Source: Muribaculaceae bacterium
GTDB taxonomy: Bacteria; Bacteroidota; Bacteroidia; Bacteroidales; Muribaculaceae
Direction of reading: 5' to 3'
Length of the DNA stretch: 42,637 nucleotides
Assembly (NCBI GenBank): GCA_017483645.1
Contig: JAFUWD010000014.1
Span: forward strand, 1-42,637
The position numbers and the translations under genes were made by a program. Below the pieces are notes generated by a model. That model was not told the DNA's origin and searched no databases. It saw nothing but the letters and a program-made list of their open reading frames with translations. Shown here piece by piece: positions 8,936-17,311 of the stretch. Every line of letters begins with the position of its first letter. The stretch's first letter is position 1.

Positions 8936-9316
8936 TCACTCGCCAATGAAGGCTTTGTAACTCTCGGCGGTCATCAGGTTGTCGAGTTCGCCGGGGTCGC
9001 TCAGTTGAACCTTGATAATCCAGTTCTCGAAGGCATCTTTGTTGATGAGTCCGGGTTCGTCCTCGAGTGCGGCGTTGGCCTCGACCACGGTGCCGCTCAC
9101 CGGCGAAATGAGGTCGCTGGCAGCTTTCACGCTCTCCACAGCTCCAAATTCCTCGCCGGCTGCCACTTCGTCGTCCTCTTCGGGCATGTCCACATAGACC
9201 ACATTGCCCAGCTCATGCTGTGCGAAATCGGTGATGCCGATGTAACCGAACTCACCTTCCACTCTCACATACTCATGACTCTCGCTGTAATAGAGTCCTT
9301 CCAGAATTTTACTCAT
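8936..9316 (-). CDS. gcvH: Glycine cleavage system H protein
   Basis: The 126-residue lipoyl carrier shuttles the aminomethyl group between P-, T- and L-proteins. The lipoylated lysine is K64 in AVESVKAASDLISPVSG. The N-terminus (YYSESHEYVRVEG, then GYIGITDFAQHELG) is typical, and the length is standard. The gene lies between gcvT and gcvPA. The lipoate ligase gene at the head of the operon probably charges this protein. Confidence 0.98.
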   Translation of the reverse strand: MSKILEGLYYSESHEYVRVEGEFGYIGITDFAQHELGNVVYVDMPEEDDEVAAGEEFGAVESVKAASDLISPVSGTVVEANAALEDEPGLINKDAFENWIIKVQLSDPGELDNLMTAESYKAFIGE

Positions 9317-9371
9317 AATTGTATATGTTTTAATTGGTTTTGAATTTTTCTTGTTTTAAGTTGCTTACTTA

Positions 9372-10466
9372 TTACTTTTTATAGGATTTTTTATAAAAGC
9401 GTTTTTTCACCACCACTGCCGGGAACACTTTTTTGCGGATGCGCACGTTCAGCTCGGTGTCGAGTGCGCCCGCCTCGCGGTCCACCAGTGCAACGGCAAG
9501 GCTCTTGTCGACCGAGATGCCTCGGTAACCGGTGGTGACGTAACCCACCACGCGGTCGCCTTGCAGCACATCGTAGCCGTGGCGTGCGATAGCTTTGTCC
9601 TTCAACTCCAGACCCACCAGCTTTTTGGGGCTGCCCTCGGCTTTTTGCTTGGCGCAGGCTTCCTTGCCGATGAAGTCACATTCTTTGTCGAGTTTCACAA
9701 ACATGCCCAATGTGGCGGTGATGGGCGAAATTTCGGCGCTGAGTTCATCGCCGTAGAGCGGCAATCCAACCTCGAAGCGCAAGGTGTCACGGCATCCCAG
9801 CCCGCACGGCTGGACACCGACTGCTATCAGCTGGTCCCACATGGTGCGAATGGTGTCGTGCGACGCATAAATCTCAAAGCCGTCCTCGCCTGTGTATCCC
9901 GTGCGGCTCACAATCACGCAGTCGCCGTCCACCTCCACCGTTTTGAAGGAATAAAACACCAGGTCGGCCACATCGAGGTGCAGAACGCGTGCCACGGTGT
10001 CTTCCGAATCTGGCCCTTGCACAGCCAACTGGCCGTAATGCTCGCTCTCATTGACCACAATGACATTGAATTGTGCGGCATGCTCCTGAATCCATTCCAC
10101 GTCCTTGTCGATGTTGGCGGCATTGATGACCAGGAAAAACTCGGTGCTGCTCACTTTGTACACCAGCAGGTCGTCGACGGTGCCTCCGTCGGGGTAGAGC
10201 ATCATGCCGTACAGGATTTTGCCACATTCGAGGGGAGCCACGTCGTTGGTGAAAATATAGTTGACAAAACGCTCGGCTTCGGGGCCGGTGACACGTACTT
10301 CGCCCATGTGCGACACATCGAACACACCCACTTGGTTGCGCACCGCGTTGTGTTCCTCAACGATGCCGGCATACTGGATGGGCATGTCAAAACCGCCAAA
10401 AGGGCTCATCAGCGCGCCCAGGGCAACGTGCTTGTCATGAAGACAGGTTTCTTTAAATTCGTTCAT
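9372..10466 (-). CDS. gcvT: Aminomethyltransferase (T-protein of glycine cleavage)
   Basis: The 364-residue enzyme transfers the methylene group from GcvH to tetrahydrofolate and releases ammonia. Visible family motifs are [42 protein letters not shown] and [14 protein letters not shown], plus a C-terminal barrel domain with GYVTTGYRG. The C-terminus is basic ([11 protein letters not shown]). It starts 12 nt after lplA and ends 55 nt before gcvH, the widest gap of the operon. Confidence 0.98.
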   Translation of the reverse strand: MNEFKETCLHDKHVALGALMSPFGGFDMPIQYAGIVEEHNAVRNQVGVFDVSHMGEVRVTGPEAERFVNYIFTNDVAPLECGKILYGMMLYPDGGTVDDLLVYKVSSTEFFLVINAANIDKDVEWIQEHAAQFNVIVVNESEHYGQLAVQGPDSEDTVARVLHLDVADLVFYSFKTVEVDGDCVIVSRTGYTGEDGFEIYASHDTIRTMWDQLIAVGVQPCGLGCRDTLRFEVGLPLYGDELSAEISPITATLGMFVKLDKECDFIGKEACAKQKAEGSPKKLVGLELKDKAIARHGYDVLQGDRVVGYVTTGYRGISVDKSLAVALVDREAGALDTELNVRIRKKVFPAVVVKKRFYKKSYKK

Positions 10467-10478
10467 ACTCTCAATGGT

Positions 10479-11456
10479 TTATGGGTTAATCAATAAGTTA
10501 ATAAATTGTTCGTTGTTCAGATTCAGCACAATGTCACTCATGTTTACGTCGGCCAGTGCCCGGGTGATGGCCTCGCGAGTGAGCGCTACGCCTTGCAGAC
10601 GCTCCAGCACTTGCCGGTCAAGGTCGGCCAGCACAAAAAAGTCGCCGGCCATATCCATGTGCCGAATCACATTGTGACTCACCTCCATGTTCACCGTGAA
10701 CTCACCCGCACCTTCCAAACGTGCATGGCGCTTGACGTTGCAGCGTGGATTGTGCCCATAGATGAATTCCGGCTTGAGATAGCCTGCGGCCATGTGCTCA
10801 ATCTGCTCCACATCGGCTTGTGTAAGGTGCATTTCGCCCGAGCACAGCGCTTGCCGCGCATGGGCTTTGAAATCCTCGATGCTCAGTGTGATGTGCTGGC
10901 ACAGCGTGGTGATGCGGCTTGGAACGCTGGAAACGCCTTTCGACTCCAGTTTTGCGCGCGACGGCGTGATGGCTTGCATCATGTGGGCCATGTCGGTGTC
11001 GTAGAGCATGGTGCCATGCACAATGTTGTGGCCGGGCAGGTGGTAGAAGGCATTGCCGCTCACTTTAAGGCCGTCAATCAGAATGTCGTTACGACCATTG
11101 TCGGTGGCGTTCAGCCCTAACTGCCTGAGCATGGCCACCACGGCTTGCGTGTAGCGCGAATAGGTTTGAGCCACGTTGTCACCTGCGGTGATGTAGCTGA
11201 ACATGATGTTGGAGCGGTCGGCATATACACATCCGCCCCCGCTCTTGCGACGGTACACGGCAATGCTGTGCTCACGGCAATAATCCAGATTGACTTCGTT
11301 GTCGATGAGCTGATTGCGGCCAAAAATCACGGTGGGTTCCACCTGCCACATGAAGAAAATGTCGTCACTGCCCATGATGTGTGCCGCGTATTCCTCCATT
11401 GCCAGATAGAACGGAAGAATGTGGGCCGATTCGTCGGGTAGTTTAAGGTATTTCAT
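10479..11456 (-). CDS. lplA: Lipoate-protein ligase A
   Basis: The 325-residue enzyme activates lipoate with ATP and attaches it to carrier lysines. The lipoate pocket RRKSGGGCVYAD lies at 69-80 and the catalytic lysine is K131 in DGLKVSGNAFY. A C-terminal accessory domain (about 245-325) is present, so this should be a full ligase able to use free lipoate. It is the first gene of the gcv operon, only 12 nt before gcvT, which points to GcvH as its main target and to lipoate scavenging. Confidence 0.95.
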   Translation of the reverse strand: MKYLKLPDESAHILPFYLAMEEYAAHIMGSDDIFFMWQVEPTVIFGRNQLIDNEVNLDYCREHSIAVYRRKSGGGCVYADRSNIMFSYITAGDNVAQTYSRYTQAVVAMLRQLGLNATDNGRNDILIDGLKVSGNAFYHLPGHNIVHGTMLYDTDMAHMMQAITPSRAKLESKGVSSVPSRITTLCQHITLSIEDFKAHARQALCSGEMHLTQADVEQIEHMAAGYLKPEFIYGHNPRCNVKRHARLEGAGEFTVNMEVSHNVIRHMDMAGDFFVLADLDRQVLERLQGVALTREAITRALADVNMSDIVLNLNNEQFINLLINP

Positions 11457-11475
11457 GCCACGGTGGTTAATAGGG

Positions 11476-11506
11476 CGAAATTAAGCATTTTTTCTCAATT
11501 GTGCAA
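11476..11506 (-). promoter_or_regulatory. Promoter of the lplA-gcv operon
   Basis: Minus strand: TTGC (11503-11506), 19 nt, TAATTTCG (11476-11483), one mismatch from the -7 consensus. The leader before the lplA ATG is only about 15-20 nt, so there is no room for a glycine riboswitch. Confidence 0.5.
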
Positions 11507-11558
11507 TATCCGGGCACTATTTCCTAACTGGCATTCCTGTCAAAACGTAGAATATTGG

Positions 11559-12551
11559 CTATCGGGGTTTCGAGTGCATGAAATGGGCGGTGCGGCGGGC
11601 GATGTTGTCGCGCAAAAGATCACGGTAGAGCCAAATCTCACGGGAATGATAGCAGCCTTCTTTGCCAATCAAGGGCAGCACATAGTCGTAGCCGGTGAAC
11701 CCGTCGACCAGCAGCAGCCGTGTAGTCGGGTCGAGGTGGACGGTGAGCGTGTCGGACGTCTGTTCGGCCGGTGGCAGCAGGGGTGACGGCACGGTAACGA
11801 GAGTGGCCGGTGTGGCATCCGTGCGCCAGTTTACCGGGTTGATGGCGAATGCGTTATCTTTTCCCATGATACTGCAGCTGGTGTCGCGCACCGAGTTGTA
11901 GCAGATGGTGACTCCGATGTCGTCGGGGCCAGTGGCAGCAATGATGCGTTTGGATGCAGCCACCATCTGCGGAGTGATGGAACATCCAAGGGCGTAGACC
12001 GCCACCAAGCGGCCATAGGTGTCATCGTCCATTTCGCTGAGCAGTTGCAAGGCAATCATGGCTCCTTGGCTGAATCCGGGCAGCACAAACGGCCTGCCCC
12101 TGTTGAAATGTTCCAGATAATACTTGAGGGCGCGGCGGGCATCGTCGGTGGCGACTGTCAGACGCAAGGCGGTGCTGTCGCCGGCAAACGACTGCAGCGA
12201 GCACTGGCGGTAGTAGGGCGCATAAAAGTTGAGCGTTCCGCTTATCAATGTGTCCACCCCCACCATTTCAGCGTGCAGCGGGAGCCTGGTACTGTCGTTA
12301 TAAGTGTCGGCATAGTGGCAGATATTGCCGTCGGGCAGGGCGTAGTCGCCAGTCTCGGTCGAGATGATGTAGAACACGTCGGCCGAAGCCTGGCGGTCGC
12401 TCACATACCACTGGGTGCTGTCGCTGTAATCGGGCGAGAGGGGCATGGTGCCGGCTGGTTGTGCCTTGTAGTTGCTCCTGCACTGTGCCGTGAGGAGTAC
12501 AATGACACAAAAGCCGGCTACTTTGATTATACTTTGCATAGCAGAGGTCAT
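11559..12551 (-). CDS. DUF3089 alpha/beta-hydrolase-like exported protein
   Basis: The 330-residue protein looks like a DUF3089 member, a serine hydrolase-like family of unknown substrate. The nucleophile elbow is G-F-S161-Q-G in PFVLPGFSQGAMIALQLL. The family-like N-terminal part includes ADVFYIISTE and the YAPYYRQ segment. The N-terminus is a signal sequence ending in LLTAQC; C24 could be a lipoprotein cysteine, but Q at -1 is atypical. The ATG overlaps the stop of the C10 protease gene as ATGA, so translation is probably coupled and the two products may act together outside the cytoplasm. Confidence 0.82.
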   Translation of the reverse strand: MTSAMQSIIKVAGFCVIVLLTAQCRSNYKAQPAGTMPLSPDYSDSTQWYVSDRQASADVFYIISTETGDYALPDGNICHYADTYNDSTRLPLHAEMVGVDTLISGTLNFYAPYYRQCSLQSFAGDSTALRLTVATDDARRALKYYLEHFNRGRPFVLPGFSQGAMIALQLLSEMDDDTYGRLVAVYALGCSITPQMVAASKRIIAATGPDDIGVTICYNSVRDTSCSIMGKDNAFAINPVNWRTDATPATLVTVPSPLLPPAEQTSDTLTVHLDPTTRLLLVDGFTGYDYVLPLIGKEGCYHSREIWLYRDLLRDNIARRTAHFMHSKPR

Positions 12552-14983
12552 TCTTCTTTTTCTAAAAGTATGGTAATCAGTTTGGTGATATCGGCAACGC
12601 CGGTTTCATGGTCATTGTTCACATCACTGCGCACGTTGGCTTTCTGCGTCAACACTAAGTTCACCAGCATGGTCACGTCGGCGATGCTAATTTCTCCGTC
12701 GCTGTTCACATCGCCCTCTTCGTAGAAGGGTAAGACCTCAAACCTGATTTGGCTGCCCCAAATAGAGTAGCTGGTGGGCCGGTCCACGCGCCGCAGACAC
12801 AGTTTGTACACGACACCAGGGGTGCCTTCAAAGGGGCTTTGAATGTTGACCGTGGCGCTTCCGCCTGCAGGAATGTGCACCGTCGGGCCGTCGGCATGGT
12901 AAAGAACCGATGTCACTGCATCGTCGAGAACCATGTAGGGGATAGAACCAACGAAGTCGCCCTGGCCGGTGTTGGAGATTACCGCTTGGCCTTTAATCTG
13001 GCCTTGAGGCATTTTGTAGCTTTCAATGGTCAGGGGAGTGGTGATGGCAAGATTGTAGTTGGCGCTTGACAGCACCTTCAGCTTTTTGGCGTCGCACATC
13101 ATCGCGTTGTTGCGGTCCACAACCAGCAGCTGGTAATCACCCGGTTCGGTGGGCGCTGAAAATGACCCCTTGGTGATTACGTCGTCGCCCGCTGCCACGT
13201 CGATGCGCTGACCTTGCTCGTAACTGATTTGCTGTCCGTTTTTCAGCACCACATAATTCACCACATCGTAGTATTCCTTGTCGTCATTGTTGTGGACGTA
13301 AGCGGTCACTTCAACGGTGTTGCCGGTTCCCACTGTTTCAGGATAGTCGAGGCGGGTGACCAGCAGGTTCCCGTCGGTGATTTCGGGGGCGTCAAAGTAC
13401 ATCACACCGTTTGACACCCTGGCATTGATGTAGCCGTTGTTGAGCGAACTGTGGTTGTATGGGATGTATTCGGTCATGCCGAAACTGGGGACGCAATACA
13501 TTATCCATAACTGATAATTGCCGTCGGCCAGTGAGGTCGATGGCGTGTAGCGGATGCACGATGTGCTGTTCACATCCAGTGTGGTGAATCGGTAGCTGCT
13601 GCCAACCGTCAATGAATAGTAGCGCCTGTTGTTTTCGTTGAATGGTTCCACATCTTGGCCGTTCTCATCGGTTAAATAGGGAAGTATGTATACGTTAACC
13701 TTAGGATAGAAGCCATTGCCAGCCACAGTGAGGCGGTCGAGAATAAGGGCTGCCGTGCTGCCCAATGTCACATGGTCGACTCCCGCCTTGAACGTTTCGA
13801 TGGTCAATTCCACCGATTTTTCGGGTGCGGCGGCCCCATTATCGGGCTGGATACCCACAATCATTTCCTGTCCATTGTTATAACCTCCCTCGTAAGAACC
13901 GATGCCTTGTGTTTTGGGATTCAACGCAGTGACGAGGAAGTATCCGTTGCTGCTGCCGCCCCATCCCCAGTTGATGTGATAATAGCCGTTGGCGTCGCAT
14001 CCGTCGAACACAAAAGCGTGCCCTCCGGTGCTGGTGTAGCCCGAATAGAGTACGGGACGACCATTCTGCAACTCGGTGTCGATAGTCGACTGCCACTCGG
14101 TGATGGACATCATGGCTCGTTTGACGTATCGCATGTCCTTGCTATAGCCGAAATAGTTCCGTAGTGCCTCCATTGAGCTGTAGAGACTCATGCCGCTCGC
14201 GGCCCCGTATTTCATCTCGCCCGATACTCCCACATGGTACATCAGTGTGGCCACAGCGTTGGCCTGGATGTCATTGTAGCCATTGGAGTATTCATCGAGC
14301 ATGTCGCCCCAGTGGTAAGTGGTGCTGCCAAAGTCGGCACTCAGGGTTTGATTGTTGCCCGAGTTGTTCACGTTGCAGGTGTAGGAGTGTGTTCCGGTGC
14401 CTTTGTTCGGCCAGCGGTAGTAGTACATGATTTGTGCGGTAGCGGTTGCCACACACCCTGTGACGCTGCGCTTGGTGCCGTTTCCGTCGGTGTAAGTGGG
14501 GCACAGGTCGTTGTAGGGCGCATTCTGATTCCAGTTGCTGGTGAGCAGTGGCCTAATCACCTGTGAACGAGCTTGGCGTGCCGGTGCCTTGCCGGCCGAG
14601 GGTTGCTGGCGCATGAGCTGCATCTCTTGCCGATAGACATCGAGCATGTATTGCAGGCCATCGGGGACATCAGCGGGGTCGAAGGAACCCTTGTCGCTGT
14701 AGCCCAGCACTGCGGGTGCCAGGTCGTCGCCAGCCACAATCACATAGCCTGCGTCCTCACCTGTATTGAACACATACAAGTCGGCGTTTTCGGGGTTTTC
14801 GGCCGACCGTGCGGTGAGCGCCAGAGAGGGAGTCGGTGCATGGCCGGGTGCATAATGACGAGTGGAGTGTTCAAGCATGTGCTGGGATGCTATGATGCGG
14901 GCGCGGTCACGGCTTACAGGTGCGGCGATTGCCACTTGTGAAATGGCCCAAATGACAGTGAGACAAAAGATGATGTGTTTCAT
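12548..14983 (-). CDS. Secreted C10 (streptopain-like) cysteine protease with dockerin-like C-terminus
   Basis: The 811-residue protein opens with a signal peptide (cut near residue 20) and a propeptide that includes YVFNTGEDAGYVIVAGDD (70-87). The peptidase domain follows: catalytic C177 in SVTGCVATATAQIMYYY, catalytic H322 in GGHAFVFDG, and the INWGWGG motif at 337-343. About 340 residues of beta-rich domains come next. The end carries two calcium-loop, dockerin-like repeats (GDVNSDGEISIADVTMLVN and SDVNNDHETGVADITKLI). Streptopain relatives in Bacteroidales are secreted and can cleave host or bacterial proteins; the target here is unknown. It is the first gene of a two-gene unit with DUF3089. 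Confidence 0.93.
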   Translation of the reverse strand: MKHIIFCLTVIWAISQVAIAAPVSRDRARIIASQHMLEHSTRHYAPGHAPTPSLALTARSAENPENADLYVFNTGEDAGYVIVAGDDLAPAVLGYSDKGSFDPADVPDGLQYMLDVYRQEMQLMRQQPSAGKAPARQARSQVIRPLLTSNWNQNAPYNDLCPTYTDGNGTKRSVTGCVATATAQIMYYYRWPNKGTGTHSYTCNVNNSGNNQTLSADFGSTTYHWGDMLDEYSNGYNDIQANAVATLMYHVGVSGEMKYGAASGMSLYSSMEALRNYFGYSKDMRYVKRAMMSITEWQSTIDTELQNGRPVLYSGYTSTGGHAFVFDGCDANGYYHINWGWGGSSNGYFLVTALNPKTQGIGSYEGGYNNGQEMIVGIQPDNGAAAPEKSVELTIETFKAGVDHVTLGSTAALILDRLTVAGNGFYPKVNVYILPYLTDENGQDVEPFNENNRRYYSLTVGSSYRFTTLDVNSTSCIRYTPSTSLADGNYQLWIMYCVPSFGMTEYIPYNHSSLNNGYINARVSNGVMYFDAPEITDGNLLVTRLDYPETVGTGNTVEVTAYVHNNDDKEYYDVVNYVVLKNGQQISYEQGQRIDVAAGDDVITKGSFSAPTEPGDYQLLVVDRNNAMMCDAKKLKVLSSANYNLAITTPLTIESYKMPQGQIKGQAVISNTGQGDFVGSIPYMVLDDAVTSVLYHADGPTVHIPAGGSATVNIQSPFEGTPGVVYKLCLRRVDRPTSYSIWGSQIRFEVLPFYEEGDVNSDGEISIADVTMLVNLVLTQKANVRSDVNNDHETGVADITKLITILLEKEE

Positions 14984-15020
14984 GAGATTGGGAGATTAGT
15001 TTCTGGTGGTAAAATTAGTG

Positions 15021-15028
15021 CAAAGTAA
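15021..15028 (-). promoter_or_regulatory. Possible -7 box of the C10 protease gene
   Basis: The minus strand reads TTACTTTG, one mismatch from TAnnTTTG, 37 nt before the ATG. I see no good -33 element, so the call is weak. Confidence 0.3.
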
Positions 15029-15079
15029 GTAATAATCAAAATTATTTTGTGTTTTTCTCAGCGACATAGGTGTAGATGG

Positions 15080-15128
15080 TAGAATAAATCAAGCCGCCTG
15101 GAGTAGTGCTTTTCTCGGGCGGCTTGAT
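15080..15128 (-). terminator. Terminator after the GDPD gene
   Basis: ATCAAGCCGCC (15088-15098) pairs perfectly with GGCGGCTTGAT (15118-15128). On the minus strand a T-rich stretch (TTTATTCT) follows, just downstream of the gene that ends at 15151. Confidence 0.75.
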
Positions 15129-15150
15129 GATATCATGAAGGTTTTATGTG

Positions 15151-17079
15151 TCAACGAATCACCTTCGTGGCACTTGTGGTGCCATTGTCGTAGCGTGTGA
15201 CCACGATGTTCACACCGCTGTGAGGCTGGGCTGATGCCTGACCCAGGATGTTGTAGTAGGTCTTGCTCACTTCCTTGCCCGCTTGTGTGCCGATGGTCGT
15301 CTCGCTGATGGCGGTGTAAGGCTGGTCGAGATAGAGTTGATAGGCGGCATAGCCATTACCCATGCAGTACTCATAGAGCATCACATGTGTGTCGTCGAGC
15401 TTCTCGGTGCGGAAGAACGCTCCCACCGAAGGGTTGGCGCCGTAGCCACCGTTGCCCATCGGGTCGACGGTGAGGATGGGCTCGGCCTTGGCGGTCATGT
15501 CTTTGATGGTGAATCCTCCGTTGTAGTTGGAACCTGATGAATAGAGGAAAAGCTCATGTCCGTCCATCGTGAAATAAGCGCCGCCAACACTCGAGTTGCG
15601 GTTGGGAGGCGTGGTGCTGGCTGAGCCTGTCACATAGCTGCCCTTGTCGCCGTTGTCATATAGATAGTAGCCGTTGTTGCGCACTTGATAGATGAACTTG
15701 TTGGGGTTGTTGTCAATGGGATAAACCACTCCGGCGGTGGAGCCGGCAATCGACAATGTTTTGCTGGCAGTGACCTCAACCAACTTGCCCTCGGCGATTT
15801 TCACCACGTTCACCACATTCTGGGTGTTGGGGAAGAAATAAACGTAGCCACCTTCTTTGGAGAACACATCGCCGCTGGCGCTGATGAAGTGCACGCGTCC
15901 AGGGTTAAGCAGCTCGAAGTTCACTTCCACAGGTGTGATGCCGCCATACTGGTAGAGCACCATTTTGTTGGGTGAGTTCTGGGTCGCACCGTCGTTACGC
16001 AGAATCAGGTTGCCTGCATCGTCGCAAGTCACGCCCTGGCTGGTTCCGCCCGAAATACCGCTGTCTTGCTCTCCGTCGGCATCAAAAGCCAGCAGGGTAG
16101 AGGTGCGGTAGTCGTTGGGGTAGAAAATACCGCCGCACATGGCTGCCATTTGAGCGGTGTTGTATTTCGACTCATCGGTAAGTCCTGAAGGGAAATTCTC
16201 AGGAAGGTTGCCGCGGAAGCGGCTGTACTTAAAAACCGTGTCGCACTTCAGTTCCAGCGGTTGAACCGGTTCCACGACGGCATCCCAGTCGATGTCCTCC
16301 AACTCGGGCATTGCGCTTGCCATGAGCGAGTTGCAAGTCATCATCTTCACGCCCATGGCGCCGATTGACTTGTAGCTGGCTTCGGTGTCGACTACCCAGC
16401 AAGCCACATCCAGTCCCAGGTTGTGGAATTTCTTGACCGTGTAGATGTCGAAGTTGCCCGTGGAGATGCTGGGCTGCAGGTTCCACTGCTTGCACCACTG
16501 TTCGTTGTCTTTCCAGTTGGCGTTGCACAGCCACTGGCACTTCAGGGCAGGGTAATTGGTTCTCACATACTCCAGCGAGTTTTTCATTGATGTGAGGATG
16601 ACCGCTTTGTCGGTGAGTCCTTTTTGCTCAATCAACGCAGCAAGGCCCGGGAAATTGCTCATGTCGTTGTTGTTGATGCCGGTGGTCCACTTGAGCTCAA
16701 TCACTGGGAACACGCCTTTTTCAACGCAAATGTCGAGATATTCAGCCACAGTGCAGATTTTGCCGGTGTAGGTGACACCGCTGCGAGTTTGTGTGTAGTT
16801 TTCGGCTTGCAGCTGCACCAATGTGGCGTTGGCAACGGTGAGGTTGCCACCCACGCGCTCGGTTGTCTCGTCGTGGCTGATGACATACTGCTTGTCGCTG
16901 GTGACACGCACGTCGCACTCCAGTCCGTCGTAGCCATAATACTCCACACCGTTGCGATAAGCCTCAACGGTGTTCTCCACGCCTCGGTTGCATCCGCGGT
17001 GCCCCACAAACAGGGGCTTCCATGCACTGGCTTGCGACACGGCAGCCAGGCAAAGCATCAAGGTAAAGATTTTTTTCAT
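15151..17079 (-). CDS. Secreted glycerophosphodiester phosphodiesterase-family protein with long beta-rich C-terminal region
   Basis: The 642-residue protein has a signal peptide (residues 1-19) and a GDPD domain (about 22-262) that normally hydrolyses glycerophosphodiesters. The catalytic set is intact: H27-R28-G, E35, E54 and D56 (GLECDVRVT), H69 (ISHDE), E128 and K130 (VIELKW). About 340 residues (270-610) follow that look like a beta-propeller or similar repeated sheet fold, with no family that I recognise. The last 30 residues (YNILGQ, then GVNIVVTRYDNGTTSATKVI) resemble the type IX secretion sorting tail. It is a single gene, with its promoter at 17128-17159 and a terminator at 15080-15128. 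Confidence 0.88.
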   Translation of the reverse strand: MKKIFTLMLCLAAVSQASAWKPLFVGHRGCNRGVENTVEAYRNGVEYYGYDGLECDVRVTSDKQYVISHDETTERVGGNLTVANATLVQLQAENYTQTRSGVTYTGKICTVAEYLDICVEKGVFPVIELKWTTGINNNDMSNFPGLAALIEQKGLTDKAVILTSMKNSLEYVRTNYPALKCQWLCNANWKDNEQWCKQWNLQPSISTGNFDIYTVKKFHNLGLDVACWVVDTEASYKSIGAMGVKMMTCNSLMASAMPELEDIDWDAVVEPVQPLELKCDTVFKYSRFRGNLPENFPSGLTDESKYNTAQMAAMCGGIFYPNDYRTSTLLAFDADGEQDSGISGGTSQGVTCDDAGNLILRNDGATQNSPNKMVLYQYGGITPVEVNFELLNPGRVHFISASGDVFSKEGGYVYFFPNTQNVVNVVKIAEGKLVEVTASKTLSIAGSTAGVVYPIDNNPNKFIYQVRNNGYYLYDNGDKGSYVTGSASTTPPNRNSSVGGAYFTMDGHELFLYSSGSNYNGGFTIKDMTAKAEPILTVDPMGNGGYGANPSVGAFFRTEKLDDTHVMLYEYCMGNGYAAYQLYLDQPYTAISETTIGTQAGKEVSKTYYNILGQASAQPHSGVNIVVTRYDNGTTSATKVIR

Positions 17080-17127
17080 GTTAGTTTCGGTTTACGTTAA
17101 TAAAAAAGAATGATTGATTCAATACCG

Positions 17128-17159
17128 CAAATATACAAAACTCAAAGTGAAAAATCAAG
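17128..17159 (-). promoter_or_regulatory. Promoter of the GDPD gene
   Basis: Minus strand: CTTG (17156-17159), 20 nt, TATATTTG (17128-17135). The ATG at 17079 lies 48 nt downstream. Confidence 0.65.
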
Positions 17160-17273
17160 ATTTTTTAATGATTTTTTGTGGTGATTTAAGCGTGGATTTT
17201 TTCAAATGTGAGCTGTTATCGCCGACAGAATCATTGCTTTTGCTCGTCGCTTTCGGAAAATGTGGTAAAAGAG

Positions 17274-17305
17274 TTTCGGCAAGAAAAAATAAATCAGTAA
17301 CTTTG
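17274..17305 (+). promoter_or_regulatory. Promoter of the YgiQ-family gene
   Basis: TTTC (17274-17277), 20 nt, TAACTTTG (17298-17305). The ATG at 17312 begins only 6 nt after the -7 box, so the transcript may have almost no leader. Confidence 0.65.
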
Positions 17306-17311
17306 CAAACG

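Noticed and set aside
11457-11558. Glycine riboswitch upstream of the gcv operon
   Set aside because: The gap is only about 100 nt, contains the promoter close to the start codon, and shows no paired aptamer features.
17114-17311. N-terminal extension of the YgiQ-family protein
   Set aside because: The region is AT-rich intergenic DNA with two divergent promoters, and the known family N-terminus begins after 17312.
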